From contig NZ_LFLT01000011.1 of assembly GCF_001189955.1 (NCBI RefSeq), positions 1 to 64,000 of the forward strand: a stretch of DNA of 64,000 bases, in the 5' to 3' direction. The DNA comes from Herbaspirillum chlorophenolicum. Lineage in GTDB: Bacteria; Pseudomonadota; Gammaproteobacteria; Burkholderiales; Burkholderiaceae_D. The translations under genes and the position numbers were made by a program. The notes under the pieces were generated by a model. It did not search any database, was not told the DNA's origin, and saw only the letters and a list, made by a program, of their open reading frames with translations. Positions 52,988 through 62,567 of this stretch are shown one piece after another; the stretch's first letter is position 1, and each line of letters opens with the position of its first letter.

Positions 52988-55891
52988 ATGGCAACTACAA
53001 ATCAAACTAAACGCAGTGCCCGCTCCGCCCCATCCACCGCTCGTTCCGGCAACTCCAACGCCGTCACCGCCACCAAAACCGCCCGCAGCACCGACAAAGA
53101 CGCGCCGCTGAAAGAGGACATCCGCCTCCTGGGCCGCCTGCTCGGCGAAGTGGTGCGTGAACAGGAAGGCGATGAGGTCTTCGATGTGGTCGAAACCATC
53201 CGCCAGACTGCCGTGCGCTTTCGCCGCGAATCCGACGCCAAGGCCGGCGCCGAGCTCGACAAGCTGCTCAAGAAGCTCACACGCGACCAGACCAATTCCG
53301 TGGTGCGTGCATTCTCGTATTTTTCGCACCTGGCCAATATTGCCGAAGACCAGCACCACAACCGCCGTCGCCGCGCGCACTTGCTGGCCGGTTCGGCGCC
53401 GCAGCCCGGCAGCGTGGCCTATGCGCTCTCGCGGCTGGACGATACCGGCGTTTCCGGCGCGCAGGTGCGCTCCTTCCTGAAGGATGCGCTGGTCTCGCCG
53501 GTGCTGACCGCCCACCCCACCGAAGTACAGCGCAAGAGCATCCTCGATGCCGAGCACGAAATCGCGCGCCTGGTGGCCGAACGCGACAGCCCGCTCACGC
53601 CCAAGGAGCTGCGCCACAATACCGAACTGCTGCGCGCGCGCATCGCCACACTGTGGCAGACGCGCATGCTGCGCTACACCAAGCTGACGGTGGCCGATGA
53701 AATCGAAAACGCCCTGTCCTACTACCGCATCACCTTCCTGCGCGAACTGCCCGCGCTGTACGACGACATCGAAGGCGAAATCGACAGCCAGTTCCCCTCG
53801 CGCACCAAATCGCGCGCCATCGCCGAACTGCCGCCTTACCTGCAGATGGGCAGCTGGATCGGCGGCGACCGCGACGGCAATCCCAACGTCAACGCCGGCA
53901 CCATGCAGCATGCGCTGAAGCGCCAGTCCACCACCATCTTCGACTACTACCTGGAAGAAGTGCACACGCTGGGCGCCGAGCTGTCGATCTCGACGCTGAT
54001 GGTGGATGCCAGCCCGGAACTGCTGGCGCTGGCCGCCGCCTCGCCCGACCATTCCGACCACCGCGCCGACGAACCCTACCGCCGTGCGCTGATCGGCGTG
54101 TACGCGCGCCTGGCGGCCACCGCCCGCGCGCTGGGCGTAGTCAACATCCTGCGCCAGGAAGTGGGCGCCGCCGCCCCTTACGGCGCACCGCAGGAATGCG
54201 TGGCCGAACTGGACGTGCTGGTCGCCTCGCTGCAGGCCAACCACGGCGCCGTGCTGGTCAAGCCGCGCCTGGCCGGCCTGAAGCGTGCGGTGGAAATCTT
54301 CGGCTTCCACCTGGCCACGCTGGACATGCGCCAGAGCTCGGACATCCACGAACGCGTGCTGGCCGAGCTATTCGCCAAGGCCCAGGTCGAAAGCGACTAC
54401 GCGGGCCTGGCCGAAGAGCGCAAGGTGGCGTTGCTGCTGAGCGAGCTAAGCAAGCCGCGCCTGCTGTACTCGCCTTACCTGGAATACGCCGACGAAACCA
54501 ATTCCGAGCTGACCATCCTGCGCACTGCGCGCGAAATCCGCCGCCGTTATGGCGAGCGCGCCATCCGCAACTACATCATCTCGCACACCGAGACCCTGTC
54601 CGACTTGCTGGAAGTGCTGCTGCTGCAAAAGGAAACCGGCCTGCTGCACATCGAAGGCAACCAGTTGAAGGAACTGGAGCTGATGGTGATCCCGCTGTTC
54701 GAGACCATCCCCGACCTGCGCTGCGCGTCCGACATCATGCGTGGCTGGCTGACGCTGCCGCAGGTCAAGCCGCTCATCGCCAAGCAAGGCAAGCTGCAGG
54801 AAGTCATGCTGGGCTATTCGGACTCCAACAAGGATGGCGGCTTCCTGACCTCCAACTGGGAGCTGTACAAGGCCGAGAACCAACTGGTCGAGCTGTTCAA
54901 TGAGGCCGGCGTCAAGCTGCGCCTGTTCCACGGCCGCGGCGGTACCGTCGGCCGCGGCGGCGGCCCCAGCTACCAGGCCATCCTGGCGCAGCCGCCGGGT
55001 ACCGTGAACGGCCAGATCCGCCTGACTGAGCAGGGCGAAATCATCGCCTCCAAGTTTTCCAATCCGGAAATCGGACGCCGCAACCTGGAACTGCTGGTTG
55101 CCGCCACGCTGGAAGCCAGCCTGATGCCGCAGGCCACCGATGCCAAGGAAACCCGCAAGCTGGCCGAATACGAACGCGTGATGGAAGAGCTTTCCGAACG
55201 CGCCTACCGCGCTTATCGCAACCTGGTCTACGAAACGCCGGGCTTCACCGACTACTTCTTCGCAGCCACGCCGATCGCCGAGATCGCCCAGCTCAACATC
55301 GGCTCGCGCCCGGCCTCGCGCAAAGCAACCCAGCGCATCGAAGACCTGCGCGCGATCCCCTGGGGCTTCTCCTGGGGCCAGTGCCGCCTGCTGTTCCCGG
55401 GCTGGTATGGTTTTGGCAGCGCGGTCTCGGGCTGGCTGGCCGATGCCGGCAATGCCAAGGAAACCGCCCGCCGCCTGGCCACGCTGCGCGGAATGTGCAA
55501 GGAATGGCCATTCTTCGCCGCCCTGCTGTCCAACATGGACATGGTGCTGTCCAAGACCGACCTCGCCGTGGCGTCGCGCTATGCCGGGCTGGTGGCCGAC
55601 CGCAAGCTGCGCAACGCCATCTTTGGACGCATCGCCGATGAGCATGAACGCACCAGCGCCATGCTCAGCACCATCACCGGCAGCAAGGAACGCCTGGTCG
55701 CCAACCCGCTGCTGGCGCGTTCGATCAAGAACCGCTTTGCCTATCTCGACCCGCTCAACCACCTGCAGGTCGAACTGATCAAGCGCTACCGCACCACCAT
55801 CGCCGCAGGCCGGGCGCCGGAAGAGCGCGTGCAGCGCGGCATTCACCTCACCATCAACGGCGTCGCCGCCGGCTTGCGCAATACCGGCTGA
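52988..55891 (+). CDS. ppc: Phosphoenolpyruvate carboxylase
   Basis: A 967-residue PEPC converting PEP and bicarbonate to oxaloacetate (anaplerosis). Catalytic landmarks are LTAHPTEVQRKS (His), FHGRGGTVGRGGGP (glycine-rich loop with Arg), GSRPASRKATQRIEDLRAIP then GFSWGQCR, and the family-typical C-terminal NTG. A 35-residue Ser/Thr/Ala-rich N-terminal extension precedes the domain. ATG 52988 is preferred over a TTG two codons earlier. It is divergent from hemC and followed by a hairpin. Confidence 0.97.
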   Translation: MATTNQTKRSARSAPSTARSGNSNAVTATKTARSTDKDAPLKEDIRLLGRLLGEVVREQEGDEVFDVVETIRQTAVRFRRESDAKAGAELDKLLKKLTRDQTNSVVRAFSYFSHLANIAEDQHHNRRRRAHLLAGSAPQPGSVAYALSRLDDTGVSGAQVRSFLKDALVSPVLTAHPTEVQRKSILDAEHEIARLVAERDSPLTPKELRHNTELLRARIATLWQTRMLRYTKLTVADEIENALSYYRITFLRELPALYDDIEGEIDSQFPSRTKSRAIAELPPYLQMGSWIGGDRDGNPNVNAGTMQHALKRQSTTIFDYYLEEVHTLGAELSISTLMVDASPELLALAAASPDHSDHRADEPYRRALIGVYARLAATARALGVVNILRQEVGAAAPYGAPQECVAELDVLVASLQANHGAVLVKPRLAGLKRAVEIFGFHLATLDMRQSSDIHERVLAELFAKAQVESDYAGLAEERKVALLLSELSKPRLLYSPYLEYADETNSELTILRTAREIRRRYGERAIRNYIISHTETLSDLLEVLLLQKETGLLHIEGNQLKELELMVIPLFETIPDLRCASDIMRGWLTLPQVKPLIAKQGKLQEVMLGYSDSNKDGGFLTSNWELYKAENQLVELFNEAGVKLRLFHGRGGTVGRGGGPSYQAILAQPPGTVNGQIRLTEQGEIIASKFSNPEIGRRNLELLVAATLEASLMPQATDAKETRKLAEYERVMEELSERAYRAYRNLVYETPGFTDYFFAATPIAEIAQLNIGSRPASRKATQRIEDLRAIPWGFSWGQCRLLFPGWYGFGSAVSGWLADAGNAKETARRLATLRGMCKEWPFFAALLSNMDMVLSKTDLAVASRYAGLVADRKLRNAIFGRIADEHERTSAMLSTITGSKERLVANPLLARSIKNRFAYLDPLNHLQVELIKRYRTTIAAGRAPEERVQRGIHLTINGVAAGLRNTG

Positions 55892-55908
55892 TTGTTGTTG
55901 TTCGTACC

Positions 55909-55936
55909 ACGGTATGGCCACGCCGGCCATACCGTT
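55909..55936 (+). terminator. Terminator-like hairpin after ppc
   Basis: ACGGTATGGCC pairs perfectly with GGCCATACCGT across a 5-nt loop, followed by a pyrimidine-rich TTCCTCCCTTCCCCCTT, 18 bp after the ppc stop. Confidence 0.65.
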
Positions 55937-56320
55937 CCTCCCTTCCCCCTTGACGCCGCCCCATGACAGGCCGGCGCGTGCCGTCCATCAGCGGCTTTTC
56001 AAAAAGATGAAACGCTCCGTCTCAAGAACTCCGTTTCCTTGCCGTTAACGTTTGGTCAGGGTTGTATTGGACGATCAGGCAACTGTGTTGCGCCTGCCGT
56101 ACAGCTGAGTTTTTTTCATGCGCCGAATCAGTTTTTTGCACTGCAAAAATCGGCCGGAACCTCTGCGCAGCCCTCCAATTTTGTAAAATGGAATCTCATC
56201 AAGGTTTCAACCGCAGCTGCCGCAGCCGGGATGCTGGTTTTATTGAAAAATCAACATTCACGGCCCGTGGGGACAAGTCGAGAACGGCGGCGCGGGTATC
56301 GATACGGGGAATTACACAAC
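55937..56320. other. 384-bp region upstream of the exported hydrolase; nothing gene-like
   Basis: There are T-runs (about 56110-56140), but no supported frame, RNA gene or strong dyad. It should hold the promoter of the hydrolase gene. In-frame extensions of that gene into this region lack a ribosome site. Confidence 0.5.
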
Positions 56321-57268
56321 ATGCGTATCTCGGGAAAATCTCTCGTCTCGTTTTGCGTCGGCGCTCTCTTTTTTGCGGCCACGCCCATGCTCGTCCAGGC
56401 TGCGCCCAACGCCGCACCGCCACCGCCGCCGCTGGTCGCCGAACGCGTCTCGCTGACCAGCGTCGATGGCAAAGGCGGCAAAGCCACCGCGCTGTATGGC
56501 GTGTGGATCAAGGCGCGCAAGTCGCTGCCCACGGACAAGAAGGGCAAGTTCCCGACCGTGATCGCCCTGCATGGCTGCGGCGGCCTGTACAGCATGATCC
56601 GCGACGGCAAGGGCGAATTCACGCCGCGCCACCTGGCCATGGCGCGCGCGCTGACCGATGCCGGCTACAACGTGCTGTTCCCGGACAGCTTCACGCCGCG
56701 CGGCCGGCGCTCGACCTGCCAGGACAGCGCCGCCCAGCGCGAAGCCAGCGTCATGAACCGGCGTTACGACGTACAGGCGGCGCTGCACTGGGTCACCTCC
56801 CAACCGGATGTCGACATGTCGCGCGTAGCGCTGCTGGGCTGGTCGCACGGCGCCAGCACCGTGCTGGCCGCGATGAACCTGGCCGACACGGATGTTGCCG
56901 TGCGCAAGGTGCAGCCGCGCGCCGCGGTCGCCTTTTATCCGAACTGCCAGCCCTACGCCAAGCCCGGCACGCCGTTCAAACCGGCAGCGCCGCTGCTGAT
57001 CCTGATGGGCGAGAACGACGACTGGACGCCGCCCCAGGCGTGCGAAGCGATGGAAAAGAAAATGGAAGGCAGCGACACCGAAATCGCCTTGCGCCTGTAT
57101 CCGGACACTTACCATGACTTCGATGCTCCCGGCCTGCCGGTGCATGTGCGCATGGACATCAACGGCATCGGCAAGCCCGGATCGGGCGTGACCAGCGGCA
57201 GCAACCCGGACGCACGCGCGATGGCCTACCGTTCGATGCTGAATTTTCTCGAAGCCAAGCTCAACTAA
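56321..57268 (+). CDS. Exported dienelactone-hydrolase-family protein
   Basis: A 315-residue alpha/beta hydrolase with a Sec signal (MRISGKSLVSFCVGALFFAA, cleavage near VQAAP). The oxyanion region TVIALHGCGGLYSMI, the nucleophile elbow LLGWSHGAST (Ser), the acid in MGENDDWTPPQ and the His in YPDTYHDFDAPG form a complete triad. The nucleophile is Ser, not the Cys of classical dienelactone hydrolase. The substrate is unknown; the enzyme acts in the periplasm. It is monocistronic between two hairpins. Confidence 0.88.
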   Translation: MRISGKSLVSFCVGALFFAATPMLVQAAPNAAPPPPPLVAERVSLTSVDGKGGKATALYGVWIKARKSLPTDKKGKFPTVIALHGCGGLYSMIRDGKGEFTPRHLAMARALTDAGYNVLFPDSFTPRGRRSTCQDSAAQREASVMNRRYDVQAALHWVTSQPDVDMSRVALLGWSHGASTVLAAMNLADTDVAVRKVQPRAAVAFYPNCQPYAKPGTPFKPAAPLLILMGENDDWTPPQACEAMEKKMEGSDTEIALRLYPDTYHDFDAPGLPVHVRMDINGIGKPGSGVTSGSNPDARAMAYRSMLNFLEAKLN

Positions 57269-57316
57269 GACGTTCTAAAGCCGTCCTCGAACTTCCACGC
57301 GACACCCTGACCAAAC

Positions 57317-57351
57317 AAAAATGCCGGCACACTTTGGTATGCCGGCATTTT
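57317..57351. terminator. Bidirectional terminator between hydrolase and HDOD genes
   Basis: AAAATGCCGGCA and TGCCGGCATTTT form a perfect 12-bp stem with A- and T-runs on the two sides, between convergent genes. Confidence 0.85.
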
Positions 57352-57372
57352 CTTTTTGCAGTGATTAGTGCG

Positions 57373-58197
57373 TCAGCTGATCAATTCCTGCATGCCCTCG
57401 CCCAGCTCTGCCAGCGGCGGCATGTCCTCAGTAAAGGTTTCCAGCGTCAGTCCCAGCTTCCCGGCCACGTCAGACGGGAAAGTCGACTCCAGCTCGTCGG
57501 CCGAATATTTGTTCTCTTCGGCGCGGGCACGCCAGGCGGCCAAATGCACGATGGCGGCGAACTGGTCGAACTTGCCTTCCAGCGGCTGCGGGAAAGCCTT
57601 GATCACCTGCGAGAATTCATCCGGGAAGCGCCAGCGCTTGGCCAGTTCGGCGCCGACATCGGAAAAATCGTAGCCGAAAGACTTGCGCTCCACATCCAGG
57701 CGGCGCGCATCCAGCGGCCCCGCGACCTTGTCCACCTGCAGCGCCTGCTCCGGCATGCCGGCATGCATCACCAATTGGCCGATGGCGTGCATCAGGCCGA
57801 CGGTGAACGCGAAATCGGAATTGGCCTTGACCCGCTTGGCCAGCCATTTGGCGATGATGGCGGTATCCAGGCTATAGCGCCAGAACAGCTTCAGGTCCAC
57901 CCCCGGCAGCTTCTTGAAGCTGCCCGCCATGCCGGCGCTGACCACGAGTGTGCGTACGGTCATGAATCCCAGCATCAGCACCGCATCCTCGACAGTGCCG
58001 ATGGTGCGCGAGACATGGTAGTAGGATGAATTGGCCAGGCGCAGGATCTTGGCGCTGAGCACCTGGTCTGCCGCCAGTTTCTTGCCGATCTCTTCAATCG
58101 AGACGGATTCGTTGTTGAAGCTTTCGATGACTTCCTGCACCACCTTGGGAATGCTCGGCAATGCGGTTTGCTGCTGAAACAGTGCTTCCAGGTTCAT
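57373..58197 (-). CDS. HDOD-domain signalling protein
   Basis: A 274-residue protein made mostly of one HDOD domain (about 8-205; LPSIPKVVQEVIESFNNESV, AAKILRLANSS-like SAKILRLANSSYYHVSRTIG, DAVLMLGFMTVRTLVVSAGM, AFTVGLMHAIGQLVMHAGMP). HDOD domains are related to HD phosphohydrolases but usually lack catalytic residues, and act in signalling networks. No GGDEF, EAL or receiver domain is fused. ATG 58197 has AGGAGA upstream. It is divergent from argH. Confidence 0.92.
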   Translation of the reverse strand: MNLEALFQQQTALPSIPKVVQEVIESFNNESVSIEEIGKKLAADQVLSAKILRLANSSYYHVSRTIGTVEDAVLMLGFMTVRTLVVSAGMAGSFKKLPGVDLKLFWRYSLDTAIIAKWLAKRVKANSDFAFTVGLMHAIGQLVMHAGMPEQALQVDKVAGPLDARRLDVERKSFGYDFSDVGAELAKRWRFPDEFSQVIKAFPQPLEGKFDQFAAIVHLAAWRARAEENKYSADELESTFPSDVAGKLGLTLETFTEDMPPLAELGEGMQELIS

Positions 58198-58583
58198 GAC
58201 TATTTCTCCTGTATTGTATAAGACGACCCCCGAACATCTTTCCAATCTCTCAGCGAGCGCCGTTTAACTTTCCGCTTGCATCCCAGTTAACCAGGCCAGT
58301 CATCGCGATTCGAGTATAGCGGCTTGATTTGCCAATCGTGCAAGCTTTTTACGCTTTGCAAAAGAGGCTGTACAGAAACAACAAGCACAAACAATGCCAC
58401 TGGGAAACACTGCAAAAACAGATCATCAGGAGATGAGAATCCGGCAAGGGAATGATGGAAAAAGCGTGCATGCCTCTGTGCCGCAGATGCGAAAAAGCTG
58501 CGGCACGCAGCATTTCCAGCTGCCGCGACGTGGCTTGACGCTGCTGCGCTTGCTATAATCGCCCATTCTCCGGAATTCCCTAT
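58198..58583. other. Divergent promoter region between HDOD gene and argH
   Basis: An extended -10 element TGCTATAAT (TATAAT at 58554-58559) lies 25 bp before the argH ATG, with a TTGACG 13 bp upstream that is too close for a classical -35. The rest holds no gene-like frame. Confidence 0.55.
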
Positions 58584-59981
58584 ATGACAGACCAATTTTC
58601 GAAAAAAGGTGAGGCCTGGTCGGCTCGCTTTTCTGAACCCGTCTCCGACCTCGTCAAGCGCTATACCGCATCGGTCTTTTTCGACAACCGCCTGGCCCAG
58701 GTCGACATCCAGGGCTCGCTGGCCCACGCCGAAATGCTGGCCCACCAGGGCATCATCAGCGCCGCCGACTACGCTGAAATCCAGCGCGGCATGGCGCAGA
58801 TCAAGGGCGAAATCGACGCCGGCAAGTTCGAATGGCTGCTGGATCTGGAAGACGTCCACCTGAACATTGAAAAACGCCTGACCGAACTGGTCGGCGATGC
58901 CGGCAAGCGCCTGCACACCGGCCGCTCGCGCAACGACCAGGTCGCCACCGACATCCGCCTCTACATGCGCGGCGCCGTGGACGACATCATCGGCCTGCTG
59001 CGCGAGCTGCGCCTGGCCCTGCTGGATTTGGCCGAACAGCACGCCGACACCATCCTGCCGGGCTTCACCCACATGCAGGTGGCGCAACCGATCACCTTCG
59101 GCCACCACGTGCTGGCCTATGTCGAGATGTTCGGCCGCGACGCCGAGCGCATGGCCGATGCCCGCAAGCGCATCAACCGCCTGCCGCTGGGCGCCGCCGC
59201 CCTGGCCGGCACCACCTTCCCGATCGACCGCCTGCGCGTAGCCAAGACCCTCGGCTTCGACGACGTCTGCCGCAACTCGCTGGACGCCGTCTCCGACCGC
59301 GACTTCGCCATCGAATTCTGCGCCGCCGCCGCGCTGGTGATGACCCACATCTCGCGCATGTCGGAAGAGCTGGTGATCTGGATGAGCCCGCGTGTGGGCT
59401 TCATCGACATCGCCGACCGCTTCTGCACCGGCTCGTCGATCATGCCGCAGAAGAAGAATCCGGACGTTCCCGAACTGGCGCGCGGCAAGACCGGCCGCGT
59501 CAACGGCCACCTGGTGTCGCTGCTGACCCTGATGAAGGGCCAGCCGCTGGCCTACAACAAGGACAACCAGGAAGACAAGGAACCGCTGTTCGACACCGTC
59601 GACACCCTGACCGACACGCTGCGCATCTTCGCTGACATGGCGCGCGGCATCACCGTCAAGCCAGACGCCATGCGCGCCGCTGCGCTGCAAGGCTACGCCA
59701 CCGCCACCGACCTGGCCGACTACCTGGTCAAGAAGGGCCTGCCCTTCCGCGACGCCCATGAAGCCGTCGCGCATGCGGTGCGTACCTGCGTGGATCGCGG
59801 CTGCGACCTGGCCGACCTGTCGCTGGACGAACTGCGCGCGTTCTCGTCGCTGGTCGGCGAAGACGTGTTCGAGGTACTGACGCTGGAAGGTTCGGTCGCC
59901 GCGCGCGACCACATCGGCGGCACCGCGCCCAACCAGGTGCGTGCGGCCATTGCGCATATCCGCAACGAATTGAAGAACTGA
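58584..59981 (+). CDS. argH: Argininosuccinate lyase
   Basis: A 465-residue ArgH of the fumarase/aspartase superfamily, splitting argininosuccinate to arginine and fumarate. [51 protein letters not shown] and the signature [20 protein letters not shown] (flexible loop with the catalytic Ser) are all present. Length is normal. It has its own extended -10 promoter just upstream. Confidence 0.97.
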   Translation: MTDQFSKKGEAWSARFSEPVSDLVKRYTASVFFDNRLAQVDIQGSLAHAEMLAHQGIISAADYAEIQRGMAQIKGEIDAGKFEWLLDLEDVHLNIEKRLTELVGDAGKRLHTGRSRNDQVATDIRLYMRGAVDDIIGLLRELRLALLDLAEQHADTILPGFTHMQVAQPITFGHHVLAYVEMFGRDAERMADARKRINRLPLGAAALAGTTFPIDRLRVAKTLGFDDVCRNSLDAVSDRDFAIEFCAAAALVMTHISRMSEELVIWMSPRVGFIDIADRFCTGSSIMPQKKNPDVPELARGKTGRVNGHLVSLLTLMKGQPLAYNKDNQEDKEPLFDTVDTLTDTLRIFADMARGITVKPDAMRAAALQGYATATDLADYLVKKGLPFRDAHEAVAHAVRTCVDRGCDLADLSLDELRAFSSLVGEDVFEVLTLEGSVAARDHIGGTAPNQVRAAIAHIRNELKN

Positions 59982-60069
59982 AACAAGCACCACCCGCCAT
60001 TCCCACGGGGATGGAATTCGCATGCTGCTGCGGCGCACCCTACCCGGGCGCATCGCGGCGGGTTGTAAA

Positions 60070-60108
60070 AGCCGGCGCCGCATACTTTTGAGGTATGCTG
60101 TGCCGGCT
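60070..60108 (+). other. Structured hairpin between argH and the liv operon
   Basis: AGCCGGC (60070-60076) pairs with GCCGGCT (60102-60108) and, across a small GCC/TGT internal loop, GCATAC (60080-60085) pairs with GTATGC (60093-60098) around TTTTGAG. No T-run follows, so it is not a classical terminator. It could be an argH 3'-end element or part of the liv leader. Confidence 0.5.
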
Positions 60109-60271
60109 GTATCGAAAGAGGCCGCAAAACGGTCTTCAGAGGATGGAGCACAAGTCCCGCTATCCCGGGCATCTTTGCATCATCCTCGATGAAGGAATCG
60201 CTTCGAAGAATCGCGCGTGCGCGAGGACGGGAGGGCGGCTCCTAAAAATATCTAACTGAGGAGAGAACTCG

Positions 60272-61429
60272 ATGCAAATCAATACCATGCTCAAGACCAT
60301 TCCCGCGCTGCTGTTGGGCGCTACCCTGTCGCACGGCGTCATGGCCGCCGACATCAAGCTGGGCGTTGCTGAAGCGCTGACCGGCCCGGCCGCCAAGTAC
60401 GGCGTGGCCATCAAGAACGGCTTCACGCTGGCCGCCGAGGAAGTCAACGCCAAGGGCGGCGTCAACGGCAGCAAGCTGGCCCTGGTCATTGAAGACGAAC
60501 AAGGCAAGAAAGAAGAAGCCATCAACGTCTTCAAGAAACTGATCTTCCAGGACAAGGTGCTGGCAGTATTCGGCCCCACCCTGTCGAACTCGGCCTTCGC
60601 TGCCGACCCGATCGCCAACGCCGCCAAGGTCGTGGCTTTCGGCACCAGCAACACCGCTGACGGCATCACCGCGATGGGCCCCTTCACCTTCCGCAACTCC
60701 GTGATGGAAGCCGACGTGCTGCCAGTCACCGTGAAGGCTGCCGTGAAGCATTTCGACATCAAGAAGGTCGCCGTGATCTACGGTAACGACGACGCCTTCA
60801 CCAAGTCGGGCTACGATGTCTTCAAGGCCACGCTGGAACAGCAGAAGATCCCGACCACCACCACCGAGGCCTATGCCAAGGGCGACGTCGACTTCAAGGC
60901 CCAGCTGACCAAGATCAAAGCCGGCAACCCAGACGCCATCGTCTGCTCCTGCCTGGCTGAAGAAGCCGCCAACATCATCCTGCAGACCCGCGCGCTGGGC
61001 ATGAAGCAGCCCTTCATCGGCGGCAACGGCCTGAACTCGCCGAAGCTGTTCGAAATCGCCAAGGACGCCGGCGACAACACCCTGATGGGCAGCCCCTGGT
61101 CGTCGGAAAACCTGACCCCGGTCAACAAGGCATTCATCGCAGCCTACAAGGCCAAGTTCGGTTCCGATCCCGACCAGTTCGCGGCGCAAGCGTATGACGC
61201 CCTGTACATCATGGCCGACGCGCTGAAGAACGTGAAGCTGACTGGCAACCTGGCCAACGACCGCGACGCCGTGCGCAAAGCGCTGCCCTCGGTGAAGATC
61301 GAAGGCGCAACCGGCAAGTTTGCGTTCCGTCCCGCTCCGGCAGTCGCTGGCAAGCAGGTGGGCTTCGACGCCGACCAGGAAGCGATCGTCAATATCGCCA
61401 AGGGCGGCAAGTTCGTCCTGCTGAAGTAA
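60272..61429 (+). CDS. Branched-chain amino-acid ABC transporter, periplasmic binding protein
   Basis: A 385-residue LivJ/LivK-type substrate-binding protein with a Sec signal (MQINTMLKTIPALLLGATLS, cleavage near VMAAD), then LGVAEALTGPAAKYGVAIKN, NAKGGVNGSKLALVIEDEQG, AVFGPTLSNSAFAADPIANA and the second-lobe AFTKSGYDVFKATLEQQKIP. It captures leucine/isoleucine/valine or related compounds; the exact ligand is uncertain. GAGGAGAG lies 6 bp before the ATG. It is the first gene of the ABC operon. Confidence 0.94.
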   Translation: MQINTMLKTIPALLLGATLSHGVMAADIKLGVAEALTGPAAKYGVAIKNGFTLAAEEVNAKGGVNGSKLALVIEDEQGKKEEAINVFKKLIFQDKVLAVFGPTLSNSAFAADPIANAAKVVAFGTSNTADGITAMGPFTFRNSVMEADVLPVTVKAAVKHFDIKKVAVIYGNDDAFTKSGYDVFKATLEQQKIPTTTTEAYAKGDVDFKAQLTKIKAGNPDAIVCSCLAEEAANIILQTRALGMKQPFIGGNGLNSPKLFEIAKDAGDNTLMGSPWSSENLTPVNKAFIAAYKAKFGSDPDQFAAQAYDALYIMADALKNVKLTGNLANDRDAVRKALPSVKIEGATGKFAFRPAPAVAGKQVGFDADQEAIVNIAKGGKFVLLK

Positions 61430-61681
61430 TTCAGCGCCGGCAATACGCAAGCACGCAGCGAAACTCTCCTGAGTTGCAGTACCGCATGACCGGCCCTGGC
61501 CGGTCATGCGCCTCACTGCAGACGTACCAAGGACCGCCGGCTGCCATCCGGTTTGAACAGAACGGAAACCAGAACAGGCTCTTAGAAAGAGCCGCACTTC
61601 CGATGTAACGAGGGATACATCGCCCGCCTGACCGGGACACCCCAGGCGCGAGAGCAATTCCCATTACCTATCGCAGGCTCT
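61430..61681. other. Intergenic region between binding-protein and permease genes
   Basis: A 250-bp gap without a frame of interest. It has a short CTGGCCGGTCATGCG-type dyad near 61485-61510 (GACCGGCC/GGCCGGTC), which could stabilise the upstream mRNA, giving more binding protein than permease. No T-run is seen. Confidence 0.4.
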
Positions 61682-62563
61682 ATGTTAGAACAACAGCTCA
61701 TCAATGCCCTTTCGCTGGGCAGCGTGTATGCGCTCTTCGCGCTCGGTTTCACGCTGGTCTTCGGCGTGCTGGGCGTGATCAACCTTTCGCACGGTGCGAT
61801 CTTCATGCTGGGCAGCTATGCCGCCCTGCTGCTGGTCGAGCAAATGGCGCTGCCGCTGTGGCTGGCGCTGATCCTGGCCATGGTCGCCACCGGCCTGCTC
61901 GGCCTGGTCATCGACGTGCTGGTCCTGAAGCCGCTGCGCAAACGCAATGCGCCCCACCTGATCCCGATGATCGCCACCATCGGCGTGGCCATCATGATCA
62001 CCAACATCTCGCAAGGCCTGTTCGGCGCCGAGAACAAGCGCTTCCCGGTCGGCACCATCCCCGAAGAAAGCGTCAGCCTGGGCAACCTGCACATCACCGC
62101 GGTGCAAGTGGCCATCGTGGTGATCGCCTTCGTGCTGATGGTGGTGCTGCTGGCCGTGATGCGCAAGACGCAGCTCGGCCGCGCGCTGCGCGCCATCGCC
62201 GAGTCGCCCAAGGCGGCTTACCTGCTGGGCATCAACGTCGAGGGCCTGTTCCTGCTGACCTCGTTCGCGGCTGCCGCGTTGGGCGGCGCTGCTGGCGTGC
62301 TGGTAGGCGTGTCCTTCAACGCGATCTCGCCCTTCATGGGCCAGCCGATGCTGCACAAGGGCATCGCCGTGATCATCCTGGGTGGCATGGGCGACATCCG
62401 CGGCGCGATGATCGGCGGCCTGTTCCTCGGTTTCGCCGAGGTGCTGACGGTAGCCTATATCTCGAGCGACTTCCGCGATGCGGTGGCCTTCGGCCTCCTG
62501 TTCCTGATCCTGCTGGTCAAGCCGTCCGGCATGTTTGGCAAAGTGCTGGAAAGAAAGGCATAA
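61682..62563 (+). CDS. livH: Branched-chain amino-acid ABC transporter permease LivH
   Basis: A 293-residue LivH-type permease with about eight membrane helices: LINALSLGSVYALFALGFTL, VLGVINLSHGAIFMLGSYAA, and the ATPase-contact EAA-like loop LGRALRAIAESPKAAYLLGI. GIAVIILGGMGDIRGAMIGG is also characteristic. It lies 4 bp before the livM start in operon order. Confidence 0.94.
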   Translation: MLEQQLINALSLGSVYALFALGFTLVFGVLGVINLSHGAIFMLGSYAALLLVEQMALPLWLALILAMVATGLLGLVIDVLVLKPLRKRNAPHLIPMIATIGVAIMITNISQGLFGAENKRFPVGTIPEESVSLGNLHITAVQVAIVVIAFVLMVVLLAVMRKTQLGRALRAIAESPKAAYLLGINVEGLFLLTSFAAAALGGAAGVLVGVSFNAISPFMGQPMLHKGIAVIILGGMGDIRGAMIGGLFLGFAEVLTVAYISSDFRDAVAFGLLFLILLVKPSGMFGKVLERKA

Positions 62564-62567
62564 GACC

